Part shown: one piece after another, positions 1 through 8,458 of the stretch
Position numbering within the stretch: position 1 is the first letter of the stretch
Layout of the letters: every line of letters starts with the position of its first letter
Source: Microbacterium thalli
Lineage (GTDB): Bacteria > Actinomycetota > Actinomycetes > Actinomycetales > Microbacteriaceae
NCBI RefSeq assembly: GCF_028737325.1
Contig: NZ_JAQZCH010000001.1
Span: 1,552,928-1,616,927 of the forward strand
Length of the DNA stretch: 64,000 bases
Direction of reading: 5' to 3'
Position numbers and translations under genes: made by a program
The notes under the pieces: generated by a model
What the model saw: only the letters and a program-made list of their open reading frames with translations
Told to the model about the DNA's origin: nothing
Database searches by the model: none

Positions 1-261
1 GAACACGCGCCGGCCGAGGCGGATGTTGCGCCCGAAGTCGGCGGTGAAGGGCGGGAAGAGCGTCACCGTCGCGTCGACGGGTCGTCCGGTGAGCTGCGTG
101 AGGAGCGATCGCACCCGATCGGGTTCGACATACCCGCCGTTGAGTTCGCCGGCGATGCGTAACGCTCGCTGGCTCGTCTCGTGCATCGTGGCGTGCAGCG
201 GCGATCCGGCGGCGATGGTCTCGCCGGCGTCGAGTGCGGCGAGGAGCGCGTCGAGGCTCAC
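1..261 (-). CDS. Sugar O-acetyltransferase (maltose/galactoside type), 3' part cut by window edge
   Basis: Eighty-seven N-terminal codons are visible; the gene runs off the left edge. The Maa/LacA/NodL signature is readable: a short helical N-terminus, the stretch ALRIAGELNGG, then LFPPFTADFGRNIRLG, which opens the left-handed beta-helix hexapeptide domain. Members of this family acetylate sugars with acetyl-CoA in the cytoplasm. The GTG start at 259-261 overlaps the TGA of the upstream regulator gene (GTGA), so the two are probably translationally coupled and co-transcribed. The catalytic histidine and the rest of the beta-helix lie outside the window, so the substrate cannot be guessed. Confidence 0.8.
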   Translation of the reverse strand, partial: MSLDALLAALDAGETIAAGSPLHATMHETSQRALRIAGELNGGYVEPDRVRSLLTQLTGRPVDATVTLFPPFTADFGRNIRLGRRVF

Positions 262-1133
262 GAGACGCCCGTCGTCGTCGCCGACCAGCTGGCCAGCATC
301 TGCAGGCGCTCGGCGGTGGGCGATCCGGGCTCGGCGGTGTAGACGAGCAGCGCCAGTCCGTCCTCGGCGGTGACAGACAGCTCCTCGTAGGCGAGGGTGA
401 GTTCGCCGACGACCGGGTGATGGAAGCGCTTGGTGCCGCTGCCGTGCGTACGAACGTCGTGCGCGGACCACAGCCGCGCGAACGTCTCGCTGCGGGTGGT
501 CAGTTCGCCGACGAGGTCTTGCATCGCCCGGTCGTGGGGGTCTCGGCCCGCTTCGACGCGCATGATGCCGACGCACATCTGCGCGAACAGCTCCCAGTCG
601 GGGTAGAAGTCACGTGAGGCGGGGTCGAGGAACTGGAATCGGGCCAGGTTCGGAACCCGGCCGCCCGTGCCGATGACGGGCGAGTAGAACGCCGCACCGA
701 GCGCGTTGGTCGCCACGAGGTTCTGGTGACGGTCGCGCACGAATGCGGGGCCACCGGTGATCGCGTCGAGGGTGCGTTGCAGGCCGGGCCGCGGCGGCAG
801 TTGCGATGAGGCTCGGCGTCGTGAACGTCCCGAGGTCGGCGTGCCGTCGGCGACGCGGGCCAGGTCGAGAAGATGCATCCGTTCGGTCTCGTCGAGCATC
901 AGCGCGCGGGCGAGCGACTCGAGCACGCCGGCGGATGCGCCGCCGATGTCTCCCCGCTCGAGCTTGGCGTAGTACTCGACGCTCACGTCGGCGAGCATCG
1001 CGACCTCGGCGCGCCGCAGACCGCTCACGCGGCGGTTCACGCCGGCGGGCAGGCCGACGTCGGCGGGGGAGAGTCGCGCCCGCCGGGTCATGAGGAACTC
1101 GCGCACCTCGGCCTTGTTGTTCATACCGTTCAC
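258..1133 (-). CDS. XRE-family transcriptional regulator with MmyB-like ligand-binding domain
   Basis: A 291-residue DNA-binding regulator. Residues about 10-85 form an XRE helix-turn-helix (VNRRVSGLRRAEVAMLADVS, then VEYYAKLERGDIGGAS). Residues about 110-280 match the MmyB-like ligand-binding domain (RPGLQRTLDAITGGPAFVRD, then NLVATNALGAAFYSPV). Members of this group commonly control a divergent or adjacent enzyme gene. Here the gene is divergent from a cupin gene across about 120 bp and overlaps the acetyltransferase gene downstream. The ATG at 1133 fits the family start; an ATG three codons further in (MNNKAEV) is an alternative. The ligand is unknown. Confidence 0.9.
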   Translation of the reverse strand: MNGMNNKAEVREFLMTRRARLSPADVGLPAGVNRRVSGLRRAEVAMLADVSVEYYAKLERGDIGGASAGVLESLARALMLDETERMHLLDLARVADGTPTSGRSRRRASSQLPPRPGLQRTLDAITGGPAFVRDRHQNLVATNALGAAFYSPVIGTGGRVPNLARFQFLDPASRDFYPDWELFAQMCVGIMRVEAGRDPHDRAMQDLVGELTTRSETFARLWSAHDVRTHGSGTKRFHHPVVGELTLAYEELSVTAEDGLALLVYTAEPGSPTAERLQMLASWSATTTGVS

Positions 1134-1256
1134 GCTACGGCGCGCGCCGGACGCGAGGCACTCCCTGTCGGTACACGTCTTGCCGGGGTCTGTCCGAGCG
1201 GCCGCGTCGGGCGTTCACTGGTACTCATCCCGCACGCCGATCAGGAAGGTCCTCTC

Positions 1257-1655
1257 ATGGACGTCGTCCCCACGCCCCCGACGGTGAAGAACCCGCCCGA
1301 GTGGTTCACCGGTAATGTCTGGCTCGACCCGGTCGCCGCGCCGCGGGACGCGGAGCAGCGGATGAGCGCGGGCCTGGTGCGGTTCGCGCCCGGGGCGCGC
1401 ACCGCGTGGCACTCCCACCCGCTCGGTCAGACCCTGCGGATCATCGAGGGCACGGCGCTCGTGCAGGCTCGCGGCGGGGCCGTCGTCGAGGTCCACGCCG
1501 GTCAGACCGTCTATAGCCCTCCCGGCGAGGAGCACTGGCACGGGGCCGCGCCCGACAGCTTCATGACACATCTCGCTCTGTGGGAGACGCCCGACGGCGG
1601 CGAGAGTGCGTCGTGGGGCGCCCACGTCACCGACGAGGAGTACCGGGCGCGCTGA
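1257..1655 (+). CDS. Cupin-domain protein
   Basis: A 132-residue single-domain cupin. The first cupin motif is clear (ARTAWHSHPLGQTLRIIEG) with metal-ligand histidines in HSH, and the second is PPGEEHWHGAAP. It resembles the small cupins annotated as carboxymuconolactone-decarboxylase-like or mandelonitrile-lyase-like, but no specific reaction can be assigned. The ATG at 1257 is preceded by AGGAAGG at 1243-1249. It lies divergent to the MmyB-type regulator at 258-1133, a common regulator-target layout, so it is a likely target of that protein. Confidence 0.85.
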   Translation: MDVVPTPPTVKNPPEWFTGNVWLDPVAAPRDAEQRMSAGLVRFAPGARTAWHSHPLGQTLRIIEGTALVQARGGAVVEVHAGQTVYSPPGEEHWHGAAPDSFMTHLALWETPDGGESASWGAHVTDEEYRAR

Positions 1656-1685
1656 CCGCTTGTACCGGTCCCGCGCGCCGGCTCA

Positions 1686-2372
1686 TCACTCGACGCTGAC
1701 CACTCCGAGCTCGTAGGCCCGGATGACCGCTTGCACGCGGTTCGCGAGGTCGAGCTTCAGGAGGATCCGGCCGAAGTGCGCCTTCACCGTCGATTCGCTC
1801 AGGTGCAGGGCTGCGGCGATCTCGGCGTTCGTGAGTCCCTGTCCGACGCACCGGAACACGTCGCGCTCGCGCGGCGAGAGTGCGGCGAGGGCGTCACCGG
1901 ATGCCGGTGCGTCCGGGCGCGCGAGATGCGGTATCGCGATGTCGATGAGTTTCGCGGTGATCCGGGGCGAGACCACCGCGTCGCCCGTCGTGACGGCCCG
2001 CACTGCGGCGACGAGCTCGTCGGGGCGTGTGTTCTTGAGCAGGAAGCCCGCCGCTCCGGCGCGCAGCGCACCGAAGGCGAACTCGTCGAGGTCGTACGTC
2101 GTCAGGACGAGGATGCGGGTGTCGGGCAGCGCGGCGGTGAGTTCTCGCGTCGCCGCGATGCCGTCGACGCCCGGCATCCGTACGTCCATCAGCACGACGT
2201 CGGGCCGCAGACGCTGTGCCGCCCGCACCGCCTCGGCGCCGTCGGATGCCTCGCCCACCACGACGATGTCGGGCTGCGCCTCGAGCACGAGACGCAAGCC
2301 GTAGCGGATGAGCTCCTGGTCGTCGACGAGCAGCACGGCGATACGGCCCTCGGGCGTGGCGGGCTGGCTCAT
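1686..2372 (-). CDS. NarL/FixJ-type response regulator
   Basis: A 228-residue two-component response regulator. The receiver domain (about 1-125) has the acidic pair in VLLVDDQE, the phospho-acceptor Asp in VVLMDVRMPGVDG and the Lys in GFLLKNTRPDEL. A LuxR HTH domain (about 160-225) contains LSPRERDVFRCVGQGLTNAEIA. The start ATG at 2372 overlaps the stop of the upstream histidine kinase gene (ATGA), so the pair is translationally coupled. It is the last gene of the ABC exporter and sensor operon and probably controls that exporter. The stimulus is unknown. Confidence 0.95.
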   Translation of the reverse strand: MSQPATPEGRIAVLLVDDQELIRYGLRLVLEAQPDIVVVGEASDGAEAVRAAQRLRPDVVLMDVRMPGVDGIAATRELTAALPDTRILVLTTYDLDEFAFGALRAGAAGFLLKNTRPDELVAAVRAVTTGDAVVSPRITAKLIDIAIPHLARPDAPASGDALAALSPRERDVFRCVGQGLTNAEIAAALHLSESTVKAHFGRILLKLDLANRVQAVIRAYELGVVSVE

Positions 2373-3568
2373 CGGTCCTCCGTCGAGAGGCGGACGAACA
2401 CCCGCCAGCCGCCCCCGGCGACCGGCCCCGCCTCCACCGACCCATCGTAGAAGGCGGCCCGTTCGCGGATGCCGACGAGCCCTCGTCCGGCGCCCGCGGC
2501 CGGGTCGGTCGGTGCCGCAACGTCCTTGACCAGGATCGTCACCTCGGAGCGGCTGAACACCAGCTGCACCAGGACGTCGCGCACGCCGCGGCCGTGACGC
2601 AGCACGTTCGTCAGGGCCTCTTGCACGATGCGGTAGATCGTGAGGCTGACCGCCGCGCCCTCGGTGAGCGAGCCGGTCTGCTCCAGGCGGACCGGGATGC
2701 CGGCGGCGCGGAACTCGTCGACGAGCGCGGGGATCCGTTCCACCCGCGGCGCTTCGGCCGGCGGCGCGGCATCCCGCTCGTCACGGACGGCGGTGAGCAG
2801 TCGGCGCACTTCGCCGAGCGTGCGACGGCCGGTCTCGCTGACACGGCCGATCGCGCGGTGCGCCTCGTCGGGGCGGGCGTTGACCGAGGCCTGGGCGCCG
2901 TCGGCGAGCGCCACCATCACCGCGAGGCTGTGGGCGATGACGTCGTGCATTTCGCGGGCGATGCGTTCGCGTTCGGCCGCGGCCGCGATGCTCGCCTCCT
3001 GATCGCGTTCGCGTCGCAGGTGTTCGGCCCGCTCGGCGAGCGCTGCGGCCTGACGGCGGCCGTGCCCGGCGTTGATGCCGAGCAGCGTGGCGATGAGGCT
3101 CGCCGCGAGCACGACCACGGTGATGCTGAGCCAGTCGGTGGCCCAGGCTGCGGCATCCGCGCGCGGGGCGAGGCCCAGCAGCGGCGGTCCCGAGCGCACC
3201 CGCAGCGCGAGCATGAGCGCCGCCGCCGTGCCCCCGGCTGCGGCCCAGCCGAAAGCGATCCAGGCGCCGCGGCTGTCGCGTACACCGGCCCGGTACAGCC
3301 CCGCGATGACGAGTGCGGCCTCCGCGCCCGACCCCACCGCGAACGACGCGAGCATCAGAACGATGGCCGCACCGAACGCGACCGCCGGGCGCCGCCGCGA
3401 GACGAGGACGACGGCCGTCCCGGCGATGGCGAGCAGCACCAGCGGCCACAGGGGAGTGGCGATGGTGGACTCGACCGACAGGTAGCCGAGGGCCGCCGCG
3501 ATGACCAGGTAGCCGGCCAGGATCGCGGTGTCAGCGGCATCCGGTCGTCGCCGGGACGGAGCCATCAT
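2369..3568 (-). CDS. Sensor histidine kinase (HisKA_3 family)
   Basis: A 399-residue membrane kinase. Several hydrophobic segments occupy about residues 1-160. The HisKA_3 dimerisation box follows (AREMHDVIAHSLAVMVALADG, His about 220), then the N-box in IYRIVQEALTNVLRHGRG and a G-box in GRGLVGIRERAAFYDGSVEAG. The ATG at 3566-3568 overlaps the TGA of the ABC permease gene, and the gene's own stop overlaps the response regulator start. The open frame continues upstream, but that part reads as the permease gene in another frame, so this start is preferred. It presumably phosphorylates the regulator at 1686-2372. Confidence 0.93.
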   Translation of the reverse strand: MMAPSRRRPDAADTAILAGYLVIAAALGYLSVESTIATPLWPLVLLAIAGTAVVLVSRRRPAVAFGAAIVLMLASFAVGSGAEAALVIAGLYRAGVRDSRGAWIAFGWAAAGGTAAALMLALRVRSGPPLLGLAPRADAAAWATDWLSITVVVLAASLIATLLGINAGHGRRQAAALAERAEHLRRERDQEASIAAAAERERIAREMHDVIAHSLAVMVALADGAQASVNARPDEAHRAIGRVSETGRRTLGEVRRLLTAVRDERDAAPPAEAPRVERIPALVDEFRAAGIPVRLEQTGSLTEGAAVSLTIYRIVQEALTNVLRHGRGVRDVLVQLVFSRSEVTILVKDVAAPTDPAAGAGRGLVGIRERAAFYDGSVEAGPVAGGGWRVFVRLSTEDR

Positions 3569-4407
3569 GCGTCTTTGGTCCGCAGCGCGATGGCGCCGAT
3601 CACGAGGGCGCCCGCGGCCCAGATCGCCGCGATGGTCCAGCCGGCGCCGACGCTGATGTGTCCACTCCACAGGTCGATGAACGGTCCGCCCTCGATCCCG
3701 ACCCGGCCCATCGCGTCGCCGGCGTTGCCGAGCAGCGCCAGGCGCAGCACGCGCGAGAGCAGACCGAAGGGCAGCAGCGAGCTGAGCACCGGCAGCAGCA
3801 GGGTCGCGGCGAACACGATGATCGAGCCCGCCGTCGTCGAGCGCACGAGGGTCGTCACGCCGAGCCCGAAGACCGCGCAGAGGCCCAGGTAGACGGCCGA
3901 GCCGACCAAAGCGAGCATCACGCCGGGAGCGGTGAGCGGGGCGTCGAGGCCGAAGCCGGCGTAGATCGGGTTGGTGACCGCCCACGACACGAACACGGTG
4001 ACGAGGGCCACGACGGTGACGGCGGTCAACGCGACGACGGCTTTCGCGGCCAGCACCCGCATCCGGTGGGGGACGGCGGTGAGCGTCGTCTGCATGGCAC
4101 CGGAGGAGTACTCGGCGCCGATCAACATAACGCCGAAGATACCGGCGATGATCTGCCCGAGCACGACGGTCGGCACAGTGACGTCGGCGAGCGTCCGTTC
4201 GATCGAGGGAACCGAGGGCACTCCCGACGACTCGAGCGTCACCCCGAGGAACAGACTGCCGCCCACTCCGATGGCGAGGATTCCGGCGAGGGCGAGAACG
4301 GATGCCGGCAGGCTCAGGGCCTTGATCCACTCGGAGTGCACGACGGCCGTGAAGGGCGGGCGCTGTGTGCGTGCGTCGGCGCGGTGCGGTTTGGCGGTGA
4401 GGGCCAT
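3565..4407 (-). CDS. ABC-2-type transporter permease
   Basis: A 280-residue integral membrane protein. The N-terminus (VVHSEWIKALSLPASVLAL) is typical of ABC-2 permeases. About six hydrophobic segments follow, and the conserved stretch GVMLIGAEYSSGAMQTTLTAVPHR matches the 'EY..G..r.tl...p.R' signature of DrrB/NatB-type permeases. It begins at ATG 4405-4407, sharing one base with the stop of the ATPase gene (TGATG). With the upstream ATPase it forms an exporter whose cargo (drug, antimicrobial peptide or lipid) cannot be inferred. Confidence 0.92.
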   Translation of the reverse strand: MALTAKPHRADARTQRPPFTAVVHSEWIKALSLPASVLALAGILAIGVGGSLFLGVTLESSGVPSVPSIERTLADVTVPTVVLGQIIAGIFGVMLIGAEYSSGAMQTTLTAVPHRMRVLAAKAVVALTAVTVVALVTVFVSWAVTNPIYAGFGLDAPLTAPGVMLALVGSAVYLGLCAVFGLGVTTLVRSTTAGSIIVFAATLLLPVLSSLLPFGLLSRVLRLALLGNAGDAMGRVGIEGGPFIDLWSGHISVGAGWTIAAIWAAGALVIGAIALRTKDA

Positions 4408-5333
4408 CACTGGTTCTCCTTCGTGGTGGTCGGTGTCGAGCGGTACTCGGTGGCTTGCGCGGTGAGCGCCAGGTAGGCGTCTTCGAGCGAGCCGGCGACC
4501 GACGTCACCTCGTAGAGCACGACTCCCGCGGCACCCGCGATGCCGGCGACCTCTTCGGCCGAGAGATCGGTGATGTCGAGCGCTCCGTCGGCGCGCGTGA
4601 CCACCGTCACGCCCGGGCGGGCGATCGCGGCGCGCAGGCGGTCGGGGTCGTGCGTGCGCACCCGCACCACCGACTGCGTCACACCGGCGATGACCTCCTG
4701 CAGCGGACCATCGGCGAGGATCGCACCGCGCCCGATCACGATCAGCTGTTCCGCGGTCTGCGCCATCTCGCTCATCACGTGCGACGACAGCAGCACCGTC
4801 CTGCCCTCGGCGGCGAGATCGCGCAGCAGACCGCGGATCCACAGGATGCCGTCGGGGTCGAGGCCGTTGATCGGCTCGTCGAGGATGATCGTCTGCGGGT
4901 CGCCGAGCATGGCCGCGGCGATCCCGAGCCGCTGCCCCATGCCGAGCGAGAACCCGCCCACCCGCTTGTTCGCGACCGCGGCGATGCCCGTGCGCTCCAT
5001 GACCTCGTGCACGCGCGGGGCACGGATGCGGTGGGTCGCGGCGATCGCGAGCAGGTGCTTGTAGGCGGTGCGACGCTTGTGTGCGGCGCGGGCGTCGAGC
5101 AGCACGCCGACCTCGCGGAGCGGTGCGGGCAGGTCGCGGTAGGCGCGACCGTTGACCTCGGCGGTGCCGGATGTCGGCCGGTCGAGCCCGACGATCATGC
5201 GCATGGTCGTCGACTTGCCGGCGCCGTTCGGACCGAGGAACCCGGTCACCTTGCCCGGCTCGACGGTGAAGTCGAGGCCGTCGACGGCCACCTTGTCGCC
5301 GTACCGTTTCGACAGCGATTGAACACGGATCAT
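4407..5333 (-). CDS. ABC transporter ATP-binding protein (DrrA/BcrA-like)
   Basis: A 308-residue ATPase. Walker A is GPNGAGKST, the signature is GGFSLGMGQRLGIA, Walker B is TIILDEPINGLDPDG, and the H-loop is LLSSHVMSEM. The C-terminal extension of about 90 residues is usual for DrrA/BcrA ATPases of drug or lantibiotic-type exporters. First gene of a four-gene unit (ATPase, permease, kinase, response regulator), all overlapping by 1-4 nt. A purine-rich AAGGGTGACAC lies just before the ATG at 5333. Confidence 0.94.
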   Translation of the reverse strand: MIRVQSLSKRYGDKVAVDGLDFTVEPGKVTGFLGPNGAGKSTTMRMIVGLDRPTSGTAEVNGRAYRDLPAPLREVGVLLDARAAHKRRTAYKHLLAIAATHRIRAPRVHEVMERTGIAAVANKRVGGFSLGMGQRLGIAAAMLGDPQTIILDEPINGLDPDGILWIRGLLRDLAAEGRTVLLSSHVMSEMAQTAEQLIVIGRGAILADGPLQEVIAGVTQSVVRVRTHDPDRLRAAIARPGVTVVTRADGALDITDLSAEEVAGIAGAAGVVLYEVTSVAGSLEDAYLALTAQATEYRSTPTTTKENQ

Positions 5334-5447
5334 GTGTCACCCTTTCGTCGCCGTCGACGCTACGGACGGCGAGAAAACCGCACATCGGCCCGGGGTCCGG
5401 ATGTGCGGGGGCGACCAGTACCTGGGTCTATACCGCTGGGCCGGGTC

Positions 5448-5819
5448 TCAGGCGCGGGTGTGGTCGGTCGCCTTCTTCGCGGCTCTGGTGCCGACCCGCG
5501 TGCCCCACATCATTACGAGCAGCATCAGGATGCCGCCGATGAGCACGCCGATGGCGAGTGCCTCGGTCGGAACGGGAAGCAGAGTGCTCGCGGCGATCAC
5601 GAACGCGATGACGCCGGTGATGAGCGTCGGGCGCTTCGCGCGTTTGTGAGCTGCCAGCCGGGCCTCGTCACTCGTCATGGTGCTGGGGACGCGGATGCCG
5701 GCGAGCGCGTTCCGCTTGAGCCGCCCCGAGCCGGCGGCCCGCGCCATCCAGATCAGCGCGCTCCCGGAACCTGTCATGACGACGAAGATCACGACGCGGG
5801 CGACGAGGTCGTTCTCCAT
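5448..5819 (-). CDS. SdpI-like membrane protein
   Basis: A 123-residue protein with three hydrophobic segments (about 7-28, 70-88, 92-110). The central stretch LKRNALAGIRVPSTMTSDEARLAAHKRAKR follows the SdpI C-terminal motif, in which an N..aGiR.p.t..se..w...h pattern precedes the last membrane helices. In Bacillus, SdpI gives immunity to the SdpC toxin, but most actinobacterial members are short and uncharacterised, so immunity should not be assumed. Stand-alone gene with no obvious partner. Confidence 0.75.
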   Translation of the reverse strand: MENDLVARVVIFVVMTGSGSALIWMARAAGSGRLKRNALAGIRVPSTMTSDEARLAAHKRAKRPTLITGVIAFVIAASTLLPVPTEALAIGVLIGGILMLLVMMWGTRVGTRAAKKATDHTRA

Positions 5820-5861
5820 CCGTCCGACCCTAGCCAGACGATGCTCGTCGCCGTGGTGCGG

Positions 5862-6332
5862 TCACTTGTCGAAGCGGGCGCCGGCGGGGTTGCTGGGGAG
5901 GATGTACAGGACCAGGAGGGCGATCGCCCCGATTCCGGGCACCACGCTGATGAACCAGAACGGACCCGCGAGGTTGGCGTCGTGCAGCCGTCGCCACGAG
6001 ATCGCGAGCGTCGGGATGAGGGTGGCCAGCATCCACAGGAACAGCAGGATGCCGCCCACGCCGATGAGCGGCCCCGGCTGGCTGCGTCCCGTGATGGGGT
6101 CGGTCGTCGCTCCGGCGAAGGCCCCGATGAGCATGAACACCGTGATCGCCGTCACCACGAGCGCCTGTGCCAGGTACCACCACCAGAACTCGCTGCGGCT
6201 CGCGCGACCCGAGAACGTGGCGTACTTGCGCCAGAACCGTCCGAACGCCTGCCCGAACGAGGCGCCGTAGAGCGGCTGCGACAGGGGAGTGGACGCGGAT
6301 GCAGCGGGGTGCGACGGGGTGGCGTAGGTCAC
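5862..6332 (-). CDS. DUF805-family membrane protein
   Basis: A 156-residue protein with four hydrophobic segments. DUF805 hallmarks are present: FSGRASRSEFWWWYLAQALVV near the first membrane helix and ISWRRLHDANLAGPFWFISVVPG near the third. It starts at GTG 6332 with GGAGGAACC just upstream. The function of DUF805 proteins is unknown. A repeated aromatic N-terminus (PLYGASFGQAFGRFWRKYATF) is usual for the Microbacteriaceae members. Confidence 0.88.
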   Translation of the reverse strand: MTYATPSHPAASASTPLSQPLYGASFGQAFGRFWRKYATFSGRASRSEFWWWYLAQALVVTAITVFMLIGAFAGATTDPITGRSQPGPLIGVGGILLFLWMLATLIPTLAISWRRLHDANLAGPFWFISVVPGIGAIALLVLYILPSNPAGARFDK

Positions 6333-6475
6333 GGTTCCTCCAAAGCTGGGTTGCCCGCACCATATCAGCGAGGCGTGACGGGCTCATCGCCTCGTCGTTG
6401 CCGCCGGATGACAGACGAAGGCCCCGGCCACCGCGCTCAAGGAGTGGGTGCCGGGGCTCTCGAAGACTGCTGGCG

Positions 6476-6757
6476 TCAGGCGCGGACGCCGAGTGCGAAG
6501 CTGATCGCGCCTTCGCCGTCGACCTGCGCGTCGAGGACGCTCTCGTCCAGCGCGAGCGCTGCGGCCGGGTCGACGAACACGCGGGCACCGTCGGCCTCGA
6601 CCACGGCATCCTCGCTCTGCGGTGCCTCGGCAAGCGAAAGAGCGAAACCTGTCTCGGGGGAGCCGGTGTCGGCAATGCGGACACCACCGGCCTCGGCGGG
6701 GATCTGAGCGGTGAGGTTTTTCACCGCGGTGGCGGCGTTCTCGGTGAGCGTGAGCAT
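6476..6757 (-). CDS. HesB/IscA-like protein without cysteines
   Basis: A 93-residue protein with the A-type Fe-S carrier fold by sequence: MLTLTENAATAVKNLTAQ at the start, GVRIAD, FALSLAEAPQ, and VFVDPAAALALDESVLDAQVDG, which equals the 'lD......L.g..iDy.....g..F' segment. True IscA/ErpA/SufA proteins use three cysteines to hold iron or a cluster; this protein has no cysteine at all, so cluster binding by that mechanism is excluded. AAGGAGAG precedes the ATG. Similar cysteine-free copies occur in other Actinobacteria; their role is unknown. Confidence 0.8.
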   Translation of the reverse strand: MLTLTENAATAVKNLTAQIPAEAGGVRIADTGSPETGFALSLAEAPQSEDAVVEADGARVFVDPAAALALDESVLDAQVDGEGAISFALGVRA

Positions 6758-6884
6758 GAAGCTCTCCTTCCGTGGATTGCTGCGGAACCGGCCACGATTC
6801 CGAGAATCGGTGGCAGACGCAAACGTAGGCGGTGACTCCCAGGGGATTCGGAAGGTCGAGGACGCTTAGACTCGGAGGTGCCTA

Positions 6885-6959
6885 GCCTCTGTAGCTCAGT
6901 GGAAGAGCCACTCCGTCCTAAGGAGCGGGTCGGGGGTTCGAATCCCTCCAGGGGCACCA
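6885..6959 (+). tRNA. tRNA-Arg (anticodon CCU)
   Basis: A full cloverleaf can be folded by hand. The acceptor arms GCCTCTG/CAGGGGC pair with one G-U; the D-arm is GCTC...GAGC; the anticodon loop is GTCCTAA with anticodon CCT at 6917-6919 and an A-C mismatch at the top of that stem; the T-arm is GGGGG TTCGAAT CCCTC. The discriminator A is at 6956 and CCA is genomically encoded at 6957-6959. The DNA immediately downstream looks acquired, consistent with use of this tRNA as an integration site. Confidence 0.95.
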
Positions 6960-7111
6960 CAAAGTTCGACTGACGAAGCTGCGCGGCCTCCTGATGCCGC
7001 CGCCCGCGAGGCTTGCGCGCTATTCTGCAGATCCAGATCGCGCCGTGCCTCCGGCGCGGTGCCGCACGCGTGGGACGGTACTGTCAAGGAAGATGAGGCG
7101 GGGGAGCAATC

Positions 7112-8458
7112 TTGGAGACTACGACACTCACAATCGAGCAGGTGGGGGCCTTGTCCAGCCGGGAGGAAGACCACCTCTTCGATCGGAAATCGCGGAGCAT
7201 CACGCCGGCAAAGCTCACGAAGACGCTCTCTGGGTTCGCCAACGCCGACGGCGGTGAGATCTTGATCGGCATCGAGGATGACGGTACCTGGAATGGCGCA
7301 CCTAAAGTGGAGGCGTTCAATGGCACCCTGCAGGCCTTTGAGCCACTCTTTCCGTACGGGACCGAGTTTGATTACGAGTTCCTGACCCATCCAGACGACC
7401 AGAGCGTCGTGATGCACGTCACCGTTCAGAAGTCCCGTGAAATCAAGTTTGCATCCGACGGCAAGGCCTACGTTCGCCGCGGTGCGCAGTCCCTCCCGGT
7501 GGAGGACCTCGAGTTGCTTAGGCGCCAGAAGGGCTTGACGACCCTCGAGACTGCAACCCTCAACTACCCATACACGCAACTCGTCGAGTCGCCGGTCATT
7601 GATGACTTCACTCGACGGATCGTACCAACGTCGGCGCCCGAACCATGGCTCCGTAAGCAGAACCTGATCGTGGGAGACCTTCCGACGGTGGCCGGGACCC
7701 TCCTGTTCCACGACGAGCCGCAAATTCATCTGCCGCGCTCGTCCGTCAAAATCTACCGGTACACGACGAGCGACGTGGAGGGATCCCGCGAGCATCTTGC
7801 GTACGATCCGATCTCGATTGACGGTGCTATTGCGGAACAAGTTGCCGCTGCAGTTGCCGAGACGGTGCGTCAGGTCGAAGAGATACCAACGCTTGACACC
7901 GAGGGGCTCATAAAGATCAAGTATCCCGACGAGACGCTTCACGAGATTATTACGAACGCCGTCATTCATCGGGACTATGCAGTAAACGACGACGTGCACG
8001 TGCGCATCTTCGACAACCGGATCGAGGTTCAGAGCCCGGGCGGCTTGCCGGCAAATATCACTGCTGCAAATATTCTCGACGAGCGGTTCTCAAGAAATCC
8101 GATCGTTGTTCGCCTCCTCAACAAATTCCCGGACGCACCAAACAAGGATGTGGGCGAGGGGTTGAACACTGCTTTCGAAGCAATGCGTAAGTTGGACCTC
8201 CGCGACCCGGAGATCCGCGACACGGGCACTTCGGTTCTCGTTGTCGTGTGGCATGAGAGTCTCGCGTCACCGGAGTCACGAATCATGGACTTTCTGAAAT
8301 CCAACAAGACGATCAGCAATCGTGAAGCGCGTACACTGCTCAACCGGCCGGAAGCGGAACGTTCAATCCGGCGGCTCTTCGAATCGCTAGTTGCGTCGAA
8401 CCTGATCGAACGCGTGCCAGGGACGAGTGGCCGAGGTTCAAAGTATCGCGCGAAGTAG
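7112..8458 (+). CDS. AlbA_2 (Schlafen-type) ATP-binding transcriptional regulator
   Basis: A 448-residue protein. Residues about 10-140 match the AlbA_2/Schlafen domain: EDHLFDRKSRSITPAKL, then SGFANADGGEILIGIEDDG and KAYVRRGAQSLPV. Residues about 270-390 match the HATPase-like C-terminal region (LHEIITNAVIHRDY, then RIFDNRIEVQSPGGLP and NPIVVRLL). A winged-helix tail follows (SNREARTLLNRPEAERSIRRLFESLVASNLI). TTG at 7112 is chosen because GGGGGAG lies at 7100-7106. Base composition and codon use are clearly less GC-biased than in neighbours, pointing to acquisition next to tRNA-Arg. Such genes often sit near restriction or mobile elements; the natural target is unknown. Confidence 0.85.
   Translation: METTTLTIEQVGALSSREEDHLFDRKSRSITPAKLTKTLSGFANADGGEILIGIEDDGTWNGAPKVEAFNGTLQAFEPLFPYGTEFDYEFLTHPDDQSVVMHVTVQKSREIKFASDGKAYVRRGAQSLPVEDLELLRRQKGLTTLETATLNYPYTQLVESPVIDDFTRRIVPTSAPEPWLRKQNLIVGDLPTVAGTLLFHDEPQIHLPRSSVKIYRYTTSDVEGSREHLAYDPISIDGAIAEQVAAAVAETVRQVEEIPTLDTEGLIKIKYPDETLHEIITNAVIHRDYAVNDDVHVRIFDNRIEVQSPGGLPANITAANILDERFSRNPIVVRLLNKFPDAPNKDVGEGLNTAFEAMRKLDLRDPEIRDTGTSVLVVVWHESLASPESRIMDFLKSNKTISNREARTLLNRPEAERSIRRLFESLVASNLIERVPGTSGRGSKYRAK

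Noticed and set aside
2369..4330. 653-codon minus-strand frame across the kinase and permease
   Set aside because: The upstream part is the permease gene in another frame; the kinase starts at 3568 with an ATGA overlap.
5448..5819. Toxin immunity role for the SdpI-like protein
   Set aside because: No SdpC-like toxin or SdpR-type regulator is adjacent; family membership alone does not show it.
4455..6707. Very long plus-strand open frame (about 750 codons)
   Set aside because: It is a shadow on the opposite strand of the ABC ATPase, SdpI-like, DUF805 and HesB genes, a GC-bias artefact; composition is Arg/His/Gly rich without domains.
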